Source of the DNA: Anaerolineae bacterium
Lineage (GTDB): Bacteria; Chloroflexota; Anaerolineae; E26-bin7
Length of the DNA stretch: 6,229 bases
Reading direction: 5' to 3'
NCBI GenBank assembly: GCA_029933115.1
Contig: JAOZOT010000040.1
Span: 1-6,229 of the forward strand
Shown: in pieces, positions 1-6,218 of the stretch
Layout: each line of letters starts with the position of its first letter
How positions within the stretch are numbered: the stretch's first letter is position 1
Position numbers and translations under genes: made by a program
Notes under the pieces: model-generated
What the model was told of the DNA's origin: nothing
Database searches by the model: none
What the model saw: the letters and a program-made list of their open reading frames with translations, nothing else

Positions 1-2
1 AG

Positions 3-59
3 AAGCACTACCTGCTCTCCCACGGAGTTGAGCTTGAGCCTGGCACTGTACCTAGATGA
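3..59 (+). CDS. 3' end of an unidentified upstream gene (partial)
   Basis: The third frame is open from the window edge and ends in TGA at 57-59, giving the 18-residue tail KHYLLSHGVELEPGTVPR. It overlaps the start of the DUF5615 gene by about 26 nt, the arrangement expected of a translationally coupled toxin-antitoxin pair. DUF5615 toxins are often preceded by a small DUF433-type antitoxin, so an antitoxin is the natural guess. The visible tail is too short to assign to that family and does not clearly resemble it. The call rests on overlap geometry only; the frame could be non-coding. Confidence 0.35.
   Translation, partial: KHYLLSHGVELEPGTVPR
24..27 (+). promoter_or_regulatory. Shine-Dalgarno GGAG for the DUF5615 gene
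   Basis: GGAG lies 6 nt before the TTG at 34 and directly abuts the TTG at 28. The spacing therefore favours TTG 34 as the start codon, giving a protein beginning MSLALYLDD, which matches the usual family start just before the first beta strand. Confidence 0.45.
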
Positions 60-495
60 CTGCGCCTTCTCTCACGAACTGAGAAGGCTACTGCTCGAAG
101 CTGGCCACGATGTGGAAATCCCCGCTGATGTACATCCTCCACTCACCGGTGAGGACGATGCAGTCCATTTTGCCCATGCCAAAGCAGTCGGCCGTGCTAT
201 TCTTACCTTGAACCCAAGGGATTTCAAAGAACTGCACGACCAGGACTCTGACCATTCTGGTATTCTCGCCGTATATCAGGACAACGACCCGGCCAAAGAC
301 ATGAGCTATCGTCAGATTGTCCAGGCGATAGCCAATCTGGAGAGCATTGGGTCACCATTGCCGGAGGGTTCTGGTCACTCAACGCTTATAACTGGTAGGA
401 CTGTATGGGCAAACTCATGCACCTTGCAGCCAGGGCGGCTGCTCTTTTTTGTTATGTGTAGCCACGAACAACTATGCGAAGAATTGTGGACCTGA
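34..495 (+). CDS. DUF5615 family PIN-like toxin protein, frameshifted near its 3' end
   Basis: Residues 1-112 (from TTG 34) look like a DUF5615 PIN-like protein, the VapC-type nuclease component of predicted toxin-antitoxin loci. Visible features are the first strand LYLDD with paired acidic residues D8 and D9, the GEDDAVHFAHA helix (E40, D41, D42), ILTLNPRDF with D63, and the C-terminal helix IVQAIANLE. After residue 112 the frame as read runs on for 41 unrelated residues to TGA at 493-495. It passes through an intrinsic terminator and overlaps the next gene by 22 nt. Adding one G to the run at 366-368 instead gives the ending EGFWSLNAYNW and TAG at 396-398, which matches the family's usual C-terminus and yields 121 residues. 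The gene is therefore either a recent frameshift mutant or carries a homopolymer sequencing error. The family call is fairly secure; nuclease activity is not shown. Confidence 0.75.
   Translation: MSLALYLDDCAFSHELRRLLLEAGHDVEIPADVHPPLTGEDDAVHFAHAKAVGRAILTLNPRDFKELHDQDSDHSGILAVYQDNDPAKDMSYRQIVQAIANLESIGSPLPEGSGHSTLITGRTVWANSCTLQPGRLLFFVMCSHEQLCEELWT
426..450 (+). terminator. Rho-independent terminator after the DUF5615 gene
   Basis: A perfect 6-bp GC-rich stem (GCAGCC at 426-431, GGCTGC at 437-442) encloses the 5-nt loop AGGGC and is followed by TCTTTTTT at 443-450. It sits 28 nt after the frame-restored toxin stop at 398 and before the GH2 start. It separates the toxin locus from the downstream genes. 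Confidence 0.75.
458..471 (+). repeat. 14-bp copy of the right arm of the downstream palindromic repeat
   Basis: GTAGCCACGAACAA is identical to positions 6105-6118 and 6188-6201, in the same orientation. No matching left arm is visible upstream, so it is a remnant or a chance match. It also forms the 3' half of a possible hairpin (449-471) just before the GH2 start codon. Confidence 0.4.
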
Positions 496-2837
496 GCGGC
501 TCCGACTGGCAATTCGGCTGCGTCCCGCAGAAATCCATCAACTGTGAAAACGCTAACGACTGCTATCAAGTGGCTGAATGGTTGCCGGCTACAGTGCCGG
601 GCAACGTGCGCGCCGACCTCCTGGCCCTGGGTTGCATCAGCGACCCTTTCTACGGCCTGAACAACGAGGACAGCCGGTGGGTTGAGCAGTGGGACTGGTG
701 GTACAGGAAAGACCTCTCCTTTCAGTTGGGTGAAGGAGAGCGGGCTTTCCTTGTCTTCGAGGGCGTTGATTATATTTCGGCCGTCTACTTCAATGAGGTA
801 GAGCTCGGTCGCCACGAGGGTATGTTTTCCCGGCAGGTCTACGAGATTACCAATGCGGTGAGGCGGAAAGAGGCAAAGGGAGGATACCCCCCAAACCCCC
901 CGGCAGGGAGACCCCCCTGCACCCCCAACCCGCCTCATGAGTCTGTCGTAGCGGTTCGCATCTGGGGCTCCGCTGCCCTGCCCAACCCCCAATTGACCGC
1001 GTGGCAGAGGCTTTGGAACCGGATGAGTAGCATCCTGCTGCCGAAATTCGAAGCTTTCCCCGACCGCATCCACACCCTCAAATGCCAGATGGGTTTCGGC
1101 TGGGATTTTGCCCCCCGCCTGCGCACGATGGGCATTTGGGATAACGCCTATCTCGTCGTGACGCGTGCTGTGTTCATCAGAGATGTCTTCGTTCAGTACG
1201 AGATAGAGGGGATAAAAGATAATGGGCAAAGGGCAGAATCGGGCCGGGTGCGGCTGCACCTGGAGCTCGATACGGATAGTGAGCAGGCAGCCAGGGCCCT
1301 GGTCACAGTCAGGGGGAAGAACTTTCAGAGCGACGAACTGCGCTTTGTTTTTGACCTGTCGCTGAGCCAGGGCTTGCAAGTCAAAGAAATCGAGTTCAAC
1401 ATCGAGAGCCCCCGCCTCTGGCAGCCCTGGGAGCGCGGCTTCCCTCACCTCTACGAAGTCAAGGTGGATATCTGCGCTCCGGCTCCCTCGGTTCTCTCGG
1501 ATTCCCTGCTCACCACCTTTGGCTTGCGCACCGTCGAACTGGCCCCTAACAATGACGCACCGTCGGACACTCCCCCCTGGACCTTTGTCATCAATGGTCA
1601 CCCTCTGTTCATCCGCGGGGCCAACTGGGTGCCGGTGGACGCTCTGCCAGGGAGGGCAAGGCGAGAGGACTATGGCCAACTCCTCAGCCTGGCCAAAGAG
1701 GCAGGTATCAACATGCTGCGTGTCTGGGGTGGTGGGCTGCGAGAGAAGCAGGCTTTTTACGACCTCTGTGATGAACTGGGCCTTTTGGTCTGGCAAGAGT
1801 TCCCTTTCGCCTGCGTCTTCTTTGGCCACTTTCCCCGCCACGAGTCCTTCCTGAACCTGGCGCGAGGAGAATGTACAGCCATCGTGCGGCAACTGCGAAA
1901 CCATCCCTCTTTGGTCCTGTGGTGCGGAGGCAACGAGTACAGCCCCAGGCGCAACCGAATTTTGATTGAAACCCTGAGGGCAGCAGTAGCAGCCAACGAT
2001 GGCCGCAGGCCGTTCAAGGCCGTCTCGCCGGGCCGTGGGGATAGTCACAACTGGCGGGTCTGGCACGGCAAGCACCATGTGCGCCATTATCGCCGGGATG
2101 AGGCCCTGTTCGCCAGCGAGTTTGGCTTGAGCTCCGTCCCAGAGCTGGTTTCCCTCCAGAAGTTTCTCCCTGCTGAGCACCTGTGGCCCCCAGGCGAGTG
2201 CTGGCGCTACCACCACGCCGAATTGGACAAGCTACGCCGCTACGCCCGACCCTGGCTGAAAGACGAATCCGCGTCCCTGGCCCAGTTCATCGAAGCTACC
2301 CAGAAGGCCCAGGCCCTCGGCCTGCAGGTAGCCATCGAGCACTTCCGCCGCCGCAAATATCGAGCCGGCGGAGTTCTGCTCTGGCAGTTCAACGAGCCCT
2401 GGCCCGCCATCTGTTGGAGTCTGGTGGACTTTTACCGCCGCCCCAAACTGGCCTACCACAAACTCAAACAACTTTACAATCCTGTCCTAATCAGCCTGGA
2501 TTACCCTCTCATCAGGTACAAGCCAGGCACAATGCTGAGAGCCGCTGTCTGGGCCATCAATGATCTCCTGAAATCCTTTGGGGACTGCGAACTGAGAATC
2601 CTCCTCGACGGCGAAGAGATCTTCTCCCAGGTGATAGACCTGCCTCCCGACTCCTGCCGCCTCGTTAGTCACATTGAGCACCCTTTGCCCGATGGAAGCC
2701 AACATCTCGAGGCCAAGCTATCTTGCCAGGGTCAGCTCATCTCAGCCAATGACTACGATTTGCAGTACTACGATCCGACCGAGGCCAGCTTGCTCGACCG
2801 ATTCCGTTCCTGGGTAGGCGAGATGGCTGTGCGCTAG
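474..2837 (+). CDS. Glycoside hydrolase family 2, beta-mannosidase-like
   Basis: The 787-residue protein has the GH2 beta-mannosidase layout: an N-terminal jelly-roll (about 9-170, with WVEQWDWWYRKD at 69-80 and RTMGIWDNAYL near 217-227), an Ig-like domain (about 230-355), a TIM barrel (about 370-665) and a C-terminal beta domain. Barrel motifs include RGANWVPVDALPGR (381-394), NMLRVWGGG (413-421) and LWQFNEPWP (636-644). The predicted acid/base is E488 in LWCGGNEYS and the predicted nucleophile is E549 in FASEFG; VWHG (529-532) is also typical. Family members release non-reducing beta-mannose. No signal peptide is visible, so a cytoplasmic site is likely. The stretch between the two catalytic residues is somewhat compact. 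Residues 131-156 are a Pro-rich insertion. The ATG at 474 lacks a clear Shine-Dalgarno. GTG 486 is an alternative start, but 474 keeps the usual start of the first domain. The GH2 call is firm; other beta-glycosidase specificities are possible. Confidence 0.9.
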   Translation: MRRIVDLSGSDWQFGCVPQKSINCENANDCYQVAEWLPATVPGNVRADLLALGCISDPFYGLNNEDSRWVEQWDWWYRKDLSFQLGEGERAFLVFEGVDYISAVYFNEVELGRHEGMFSRQVYEITNAVRRKEAKGGYPPNPPAGRPPCTPNPPHESVVAVRIWGSAALPNPQLTAWQRLWNRMSSILLPKFEAFPDRIHTLKCQMGFGWDFAPRLRTMGIWDNAYLVVTRAVFIRDVFVQYEIEGIKDNGQRAESGRVRLHLELDTDSEQAARALVTVRGKNFQSDELRFVFDLSLSQGLQVKEIEFNIESPRLWQPWERGFPHLYEVKVDICAPAPSVLSDSLLTTFGLRTVELAPNNDAPSDTPPWTFVINGHPLFIRGANWVPVDALPGRARREDYGQLLSLAKEAGINMLRVWGGGLREKQAFYDLCDELGLLVWQEFPFACVFFGHFPRHESFLNLARGECTAIVRQLRNHPSLVLWCGGNEYSPRRNRILIETLRAAVAANDGRRPFKAVSPGRGDSHNWRVWHGKHHVRHYRRDEALFASEFGLSSVPELVSLQKFLPAEHLWPPGECWRYHHAELDKLRRYARPWLKDESASLAQFIEATQKAQALGLQVAIEHFRRRKYRAGGVLLWQFNEPWPAICWSLVDFYRRPKLAYHKLKQLYNPVLISLDYPLIRYKPGTMLRAAVWAINDLLKSFGDCELRILLDGEEIFSQVIDLPPDSCRLVSHIEHPLPDGSQHLEAKLSCQGQLISANDYDLQYYDPTEASLLDRFRSWVGEMAVR
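864..941 (+). repeat. In-frame C-tract / Pro-rich insertion within the GH2 gene
   Basis: Residues 131-156 replace what is normally a short loop between the strand ending YEITNAVR and the strand VVAVRIWG. The DNA has four C runs (887-892, 896-901, 912-917, 922-926) and a small inverted repeat, GCAGGG at 903-908 with CCCTGC at 915-920. Composition differs sharply from the flanking coding sequence. It looks like a small dispersed element tolerated in a surface loop; whether it recurs elsewhere in the genome cannot be seen here. Confidence 0.5.
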
Positions 2838-2869
2838 GCATTTTACACATTTCGTGGGAGCAATGCGCT

Positions 2870-4897
2870 ATGGATACATGCACCAACCGACGGCTCTGGG
2901 TTGATTGGCTCATCGCTCTGCTCATCTTGGCTCTGGCCTTGGCTGTCTACAACGCCACCCTGACGCCCAGCCTGTCCTACAAAAGCCCCGATGGCAACGA
3001 ACTGGCCACGATTCCTTACATCCTGGGGTTGGCTCACTCCACCGGCTACCCCCTCTACACCTGGCTGGGCAAACTTTTCACCTACATCCCCATCGGCGAC
3101 ATAGCCCACCGCGTGAACTTGATGTCGGCTGTGCTGGGTGCGGCCGGGGTGGCCGTCCTCTACGGCATCGTGCTGCTCATCACCGGACGCCGTCTGGTAG
3201 CGGCCTTCACCGCCCTTCTCTTCGCCTTCTCCCTGGCCTTCTGGTCTCAGACGGGTATCGCCGAGGTGTACGCACCCAACGTTTTCATGGTCACATTGAC
3301 GGTGTGGCTGTTGCTGAAGTGGGGAGAAGAAGAGGAACGAGTCAATGAGGCAACAGGTCAACGAGGCTCTTCACCCCCCGTCTACTTCTTGGCTTTTTGC
3401 CTCACTTTTGGCCTGAGCCTGGGCACCCATCTATCCAACCTGGGTTTTGCGCCGGCCTTTGCTCTATACATCCTGCTGGTGAACTGGCGGATGGTCTACC
3501 GGCGGCCCTGGGTGCTCCTGCTTGGGGCGACGCTGTTCATCTTGGGATGCTTGCAATTCCTATGGCTGCCCTACAAGGCCTATACCCTGAATGACCCTCT
3601 GATGAGGAGAAACGCGCCCAGAACCCTGGAGGGCATCTACCGCTATACCCTGGGCGCTTTCCCTCAAATGAAATTTGCCTTCCCTTTGCAGGCTATCCCC
3701 GACCGCATCGTACTCTACCTCTACCTGCTGCAGCAGAACTTTGGGCTCTGGGGCATACTGCTGGGTCTCTACGGCATGATGGAGATGGTTTTCCGTGACG
3801 TCAAAAAGTTCTACCTCTTCATCGGCATGTATCTGGTGCACGTCTTCTTCTTTATCCAGTATCGGGTCTTTGACCTGGACGTTTTCTTCATCCCGGCTCA
3901 TCTGCTGTATGTGATTTTCATCGGGTATGGCGTCTATCGGCTCGTGGAATATCTTTTCCTCCTGGCCAGAAAGGTAGCCGAGGGGACTGAGGGGAGGCTG
4001 TGGCGAGTGGCTTTGAATGTGGGGTTGGCCCTCCTTCTGGCTTTCCCCGTGGCCGGCGAGGTGCGAGCCAACTGGGAGGCCAATGACTACTCCGAGGACA
4101 TGGCTATAAACGACTTTTACGAGAACGTGTGGGAGATTCTGCCTCAGGGGAGTATCCTCATCGGGCGGAGCGGCGTTTTCGGCTACGACATGTTCTACTG
4201 GCGGCTGGTCTACAACGTGCGTCCCGACGTGCTCATTCCCATGCTTGAGGGGCCACGGCCTTCCCCTGAAACGATAGCGGAGGTCGGACCCATCTACACC
4301 ACCCAACCTCCCGATCCTCAGCGGGCCGGTCGCGGGCCCTGGTCGCCTCCTCCCGATCTGCTGAAACCCGGCAGTTGGTACATCCCGGTGCTCCTGGGGC
4401 AAGGTGGCACTTCCCCTCGTGGTCACTACATCAGCCTGACCCTGTATCGGGTCAGTGCTGAGCCGCCGGATTTGGTGGTCCAACAGGCTCGGCCGGAGCA
4501 CGTAGTAGGTCAGTCGTTGGGCGGCCTGGAATTGGTGGGCTACGATCTGGAAGAGGGCGAGGTCAGCCAAGGGGGCCGCTTGCACCTGACCCTGTATTGG
4601 CGCGTGCGGAAGCCAGAGCGGGTTCTCATCGCCACCTCTCTGGGCGACACCGCCCTGGAAGCCCATGACCTGGGCCTGGGCAACCTGCAACGCTACGTGA
4701 AAGAATACCGCCCGCCGCGCCAGGGCATCGTGGTCGAGGATTACCTGCTGGTCGTGCCCTCGCACACCCCTCTGGGTTCCCAGACCCTCAGCGTGGGTTT
4801 GCAGAAGCCCTTCCGTTTTGGAGAAGAGGCAGAGGCAGAAGAGGTCATCGAGCTCACAGAAATCGTTGTAGTTGACAAGAACGAGTCTTTGTCGTAA
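2870..4897 (+). CDS. DUF2723 polytopic membrane protein (GT-C-like, possible O-mannosyltransferase)
   Basis: The 675-residue protein opens with a hydrophobic helix (12-30) and then shows the DUF2723 signature: an acidic extracytoplasmic loop (D41, E44), the segment LGLAHSTGYPLYTWLGKLF (52-70) and RVNLMSAVLGA (81-91). Many further hydrophobic helices follow up to about residue 395. The motif FDLDVFFIPAHL (334-345) and the soluble stretch NDYSEDMAINDFYENV to YNVRPDVLIP (405-457) are also typical. The family resembles GT-C glycosyltransferases, and human TMEM260, a DUF2723 protein, is an O-mannosyltransferase. The bacterial substrate is unknown and activity here is inferred. Residues about 548-665 form an added beta-sandwich-like domain (LGGLELVGYDL, LHLTLYWRV) of a kind often attached to such proteins in Chloroflexota. 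GGGAG at 2856-2860, 9 nt upstream, supports ATG 2870. It starts 32 nt after the GH2 gene and is probably co-transcribed with it. Confidence 0.85.
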   Translation: MDTCTNRRLWVDWLIALLILALALAVYNATLTPSLSYKSPDGNELATIPYILGLAHSTGYPLYTWLGKLFTYIPIGDIAHRVNLMSAVLGAAGVAVLYGIVLLITGRRLVAAFTALLFAFSLAFWSQTGIAEVYAPNVFMVTLTVWLLLKWGEEEERVNEATGQRGSSPPVYFLAFCLTFGLSLGTHLSNLGFAPAFALYILLVNWRMVYRRPWVLLLGATLFILGCLQFLWLPYKAYTLNDPLMRRNAPRTLEGIYRYTLGAFPQMKFAFPLQAIPDRIVLYLYLLQQNFGLWGILLGLYGMMEMVFRDVKKFYLFIGMYLVHVFFFIQYRVFDLDVFFIPAHLLYVIFIGYGVYRLVEYLFLLARKVAEGTEGRLWRVALNVGLALLLAFPVAGEVRANWEANDYSEDMAINDFYENVWEILPQGSILIGRSGVFGYDMFYWRLVYNVRPDVLIPMLEGPRPSPETIAEVGPIYTTQPPDPQRAGRGPWSPPPDLLKPGSWYIPVLLGQGGTSPRGHYISLTLYRVSAEPPDLVVQQARPEHVVGQSLGGLELVGYDLEEGEVSQGGRLHLTLYWRVRKPERVLIATSLGDTALEAHDLGLGNLQRYVKEYRPPRQGIVVEDYLLVVPSHTPLGSQTLSVGLQKPFRFGEEAEAEEVIELTEIVVVDKNESLS

Positions 4898-4900
4898 AGT
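4872..4900 (+). promoter_or_regulatory. Candidate sigma70-type promoter for the DUF5666-like and phosphatase genes
   Basis: An exact TTGACA -35 box (4872-4877) is separated by 17 bp from TAAAGT (4895-4900), which keeps the most conserved T1, A2 and T6 of the -10 box. It lies over the last codons and stop of the DUF2723 gene and would start RNA near 4907. That would leave a leader of about 120 nt before the ATG at 5026. The 128-nt gap there is the largest between the four main genes, which fits an internal promoter. Confidence 0.45.
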
Positions 4901-5015
4901 ATGAACACCGATATCGCCCTGCTTAATGGGCTGAAAGCAGCGGTGGCAGCTATCGAACGAGAACGGAGGAAGGGGTGAAGTGAAATGAGCATGACGGTTC
5001 GCCTTTGGCCGATTT

Positions 5016-5020
5016 GGAGG
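5016..5020 (+). promoter_or_regulatory. Shine-Dalgarno GGAGG fixing the start at ATG 5026
   Basis: GGAGG lies 5 nt before ATG 5026. The in-frame TTG at 5005 would place this ribosome site inside the coding region and add seven residues before a well-formed membrane anchor. ATG 5026 is therefore preferred. Confidence 0.7.
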
Positions 5021-5025
5021 TGCGT

Positions 5026-5520
5026 ATGTCCACAACGCAGAAACTGCTGATTGCCGGTGGAGTGTTCACTGTGGTGGTCATCGTCGCCATCGCCACCTTC
5101 TCCCTGGGGGTATACGTGGGAGAGCACGGCTGGACAGCAGGGCCGCCGTCCGTAGCCGGCCCAGGTGGCCCCCCTCAAGGGCCCGCCGGTGGTGCGCCTC
5201 CGGCCCGGCCGCCAGGCGGGCAGCCGCCAGGAGGAGGTCCAGGCCAGCCGTCCTTTGGCCCACCTGGCGACTTGCCTCCCGGGAGGCCAGAGGTGATTGG
5301 CCGGGTGCGGAGTGTGGCTGGCGACAGCATCACTCTGAACACCCCCCAAGGCCCGCGGTTGATAACAATTAGCGACGAGACCGAAGTCAAGCGAGCAGAG
5401 GGTGGGGAAAAAGCCAGCCTGGAAGACATCGAGCCAGGCACGCCCATTGCCGTCTTTGGCCAGTTCAATGGCGGGGGCCGGACCCTGCTGGCTCAGGTGA
5501 TCGTCATCTTGCCACCATAG
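5026..5520 (+). CDS. Membrane-anchored protein with Pro/Gly-rich linker and DUF5666-like domain
   Basis: The 164-residue protein has three parts. Residues 7-31 form one hydrophobic helix after a short Lys-containing start, with no cleavage or lipobox motif; this predicts an uncleaved anchor with the rest outside. Residues 36-88 are a flexible linker made largely of Pro and Gly, without the strict Gly-X-Y period of collagen. Residues 89-163 form a small beta domain (EVIGRVRSVAGDSITLNT, LITISDETEV, SLEDIEPGTPIAVFGQF, LLAQVIVIL) that reads like DUF5666, an OB-like fold of unknown function. The role is unknown; a cell-surface or envelope function is an inference from the architecture. The start is set by GGAGG 5 nt upstream. 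The next gene begins 11 nt after the stop, with its ribosome site overlapping this stop codon, so the two are probably co-translated. Confidence 0.75.
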   Translation: MSTTQKLLIAGGVFTVVVIVAIATFSLGVYVGEHGWTAGPPSVAGPGGPPQGPAGGAPPARPPGGQPPGGGPGQPSFGPPGDLPPGRPEVIGRVRSVAGDSITLNTPQGPRLITISDETEVKRAEGGEKASLEDIEPGTPIAVFGQFNGGGRTLLAQVIVILPP

Positions 5521-5523
5521 GAG
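5519..5523 (+). promoter_or_regulatory. Shine-Dalgarno AGGAG overlapping the upstream stop, favouring TTG 5532
   Basis: AGGAG begins within the TAG stop at 5518-5520. It is 8 nt from TTG 5532 but 17 nt from the in-frame ATG 5541, so the spacing favours the TTG. The ATG would give the more familiar family start MKTIIFVCTGN; the two choices differ by only three residues. Confidence 0.5.
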
Positions 5524-5531
5524 TACCCTGA

Positions 5532-6008
5532 TTGCGAAAAATGAAGACCATCATCTTTGTGTGCACAGGCAACATCTGTCGCTCGCCCATGGCCGAAGCG
5601 CTTCTCAAGCGTATCCTGGCTCGTGAGGGCCTGGCGGCGGAATACACGATACGCTCGGCCGGCGTGTGGGTGGCGGAAGGCCGTCCGGCCAGCCCCTATG
5701 CTATCCAAGTCATGGCAGAGCGGAATATTGACATCCGCAGCCACCGTGCCCACAACCTGACCCAGGCCGACGTGGAAGAAGCCGACTTGATACTGACCAT
5801 GACCTCAGAGCACACAGAAGTCATAGAAGCGCTGCTTCCTCAATACAGGTCCAAGATTCACCGCCTGAGCGAGATGGCAGGAAGACATTACGACATAGCC
5901 GACCCCATAGGCGGCCCCCTGCAAGAGTATCTTCGGTGTGCTGATGAACTAGAAGAGCTCATCGAGCAGGGCTACCCCCAAATATTGAAACTTGCCGAAG
6001 GCGGGTAG
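5532..6008 (+). CDS. Low-molecular-weight protein phosphatase, YwlE/LMW-PTP family
   Basis: The 158-residue protein carries the LMW phosphatase P-loop FVCTGNICRSPMAE, with nucleophile C11, R17 and S18. The general acid is D124 in DIADPIGG. The order and wording of SAGVWVAEG (42-50), ADLILTMTSEH (84-94), DPIGGPLQEY and CADELEEL (136-143) resemble Bacillus subtilis YwlE, the protein-arginine phosphatase, more than classical LMW tyrosine phosphatases such as Wzb. The residue matching YwlE Thr11 is Ile15 here. In YwlE that Thr is needed for phospho-arginine selectivity, and tyrosine phosphatases carry Ile. Phosphotyrosine or broad activity is therefore the safer prediction. The enzyme is cytosolic, with no signal or membrane segment. 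Length is normal and the catalytic residues are intact. It probably shares a transcript with the DUF5666-like gene 11 nt upstream. Confidence 0.9.
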   Translation: MRKMKTIIFVCTGNICRSPMAEALLKRILAREGLAAEYTIRSAGVWVAEGRPASPYAIQVMAERNIDIRSHRAHNLTQADVEEADLILTMTSEHTEVIEALLPQYRSKIHRLSEMAGRHYDIADPIGGPLQEYLRCADELEELIEQGYPQILKLAEGG

Positions 6009-6056
6009 TCCCCCCGGTCAAATGCCGGCGCGCCTTTGCTGCTTTCGAGGAGGTCT

Positions 6057-6135
6057 GGTTCGTAGTGGCGACTTCGCTTTCCATCATCCTAAACGGCTAA
6101 AGTCGTAGCCACGAACAAAAACCTCAAGGTGTAGT
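6057..6135 (+). repeat. Imperfect palindromic tandem repeat, unit 1 (79 bp)
   Basis: This unit matches unit 2 apart from the loss of 4 bp (AGTC, near 6076) and one substitution (A6091 against G6174). It runs from GGTTCGTAGTGG to the right arm GTAGCCACGAACAA (6105-6118) and ends with a spacer holding ACCTCAAGGT (6121-6130). The 4-bp loss leaves a smaller hairpin, GCGA-CT-TCGC, in the left arm. Confidence 0.85.
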
Positions 6136-6218
6136 GGTTCGTAGTGGCGACTTCAGTCGCTTTCCATCATCCTGAACGGCTAAAGTCGTAGCCACGAACA
6201 AAAACCTCAAGGTGTAGT
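6136..6218 (+). repeat. Imperfect palindromic tandem repeat, unit 2 (83 bp)
   Basis: The outer arms GTTCGTAGTGGCGACTT and AAGTCGTAGCCACGAAC pair at 15 of 17 positions counting G-T wobbles. Each arm also holds its own small hairpin: GCGACT-TC-AGTCGC at 6147-6160, and ACGGCT-AA-AGTCGT at 6176-6189 with one wobble. A transcript could fold as one long hairpin or as a two-armed cruciform. The look is of a REP- or MITE-like intergenic repeat. It may also act as the 3' end of the phosphatase transcript, since no standard terminator is seen after that gene. Confidence 0.85.

Noticed and set aside
424..458. Possible promoter for the GH2 gene (TTGCAG, or extended TGT-TATGTG)
   Set aside because: Spacing and -10 matches are poor and the region is mostly the terminator hairpin. 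No convincing promoter could be placed.
375..2216. 613-codon open frame on the - strand
   Set aside because: It lies antisense to the GH2 gene, shows no recognisable domain and has a low-complexity translation. GC-rich codon use in the true gene explains it.
4901..4978. 25-residue open frame MNTDIALLNGLKAAVAAIERERRKG between the DUF2723 and DUF5666-like genes
   Set aside because: There is no ribosome site before its ATG and no recognisable family. It starts upstream of or at the predicted transcript start, so it is not supported as a gene.
3560..5035. 491-codon open frame on the - strand
   Set aside because: It is antisense to the DUF2723 gene, which has clear family motifs. The reverse translation is rich in His, Gln and Pro and matches no family I recognise.
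4985..5050. 21-residue open frame starting ATG AGC ATG ACG
   Set aside because: It overlaps the better-supported start at 5026 in another frame. Its purine-rich upstream stretch is poorly spaced, and it has no recognisable content.
5142..5290. Collagen-like repeat in the DUF5666-like protein
   Set aside because: Pro and Gly are abundant but Gly does not recur every third residue, so a collagen triple helix is not supported.
6014..6040. CCGG...CCGG and GGCGCGCC palindromes after the phosphatase stop, as a terminator
   Set aside because: The stem is only 4 bp with a 7-nt loop and no T run follows, so it does not qualify as an intrinsic terminator.
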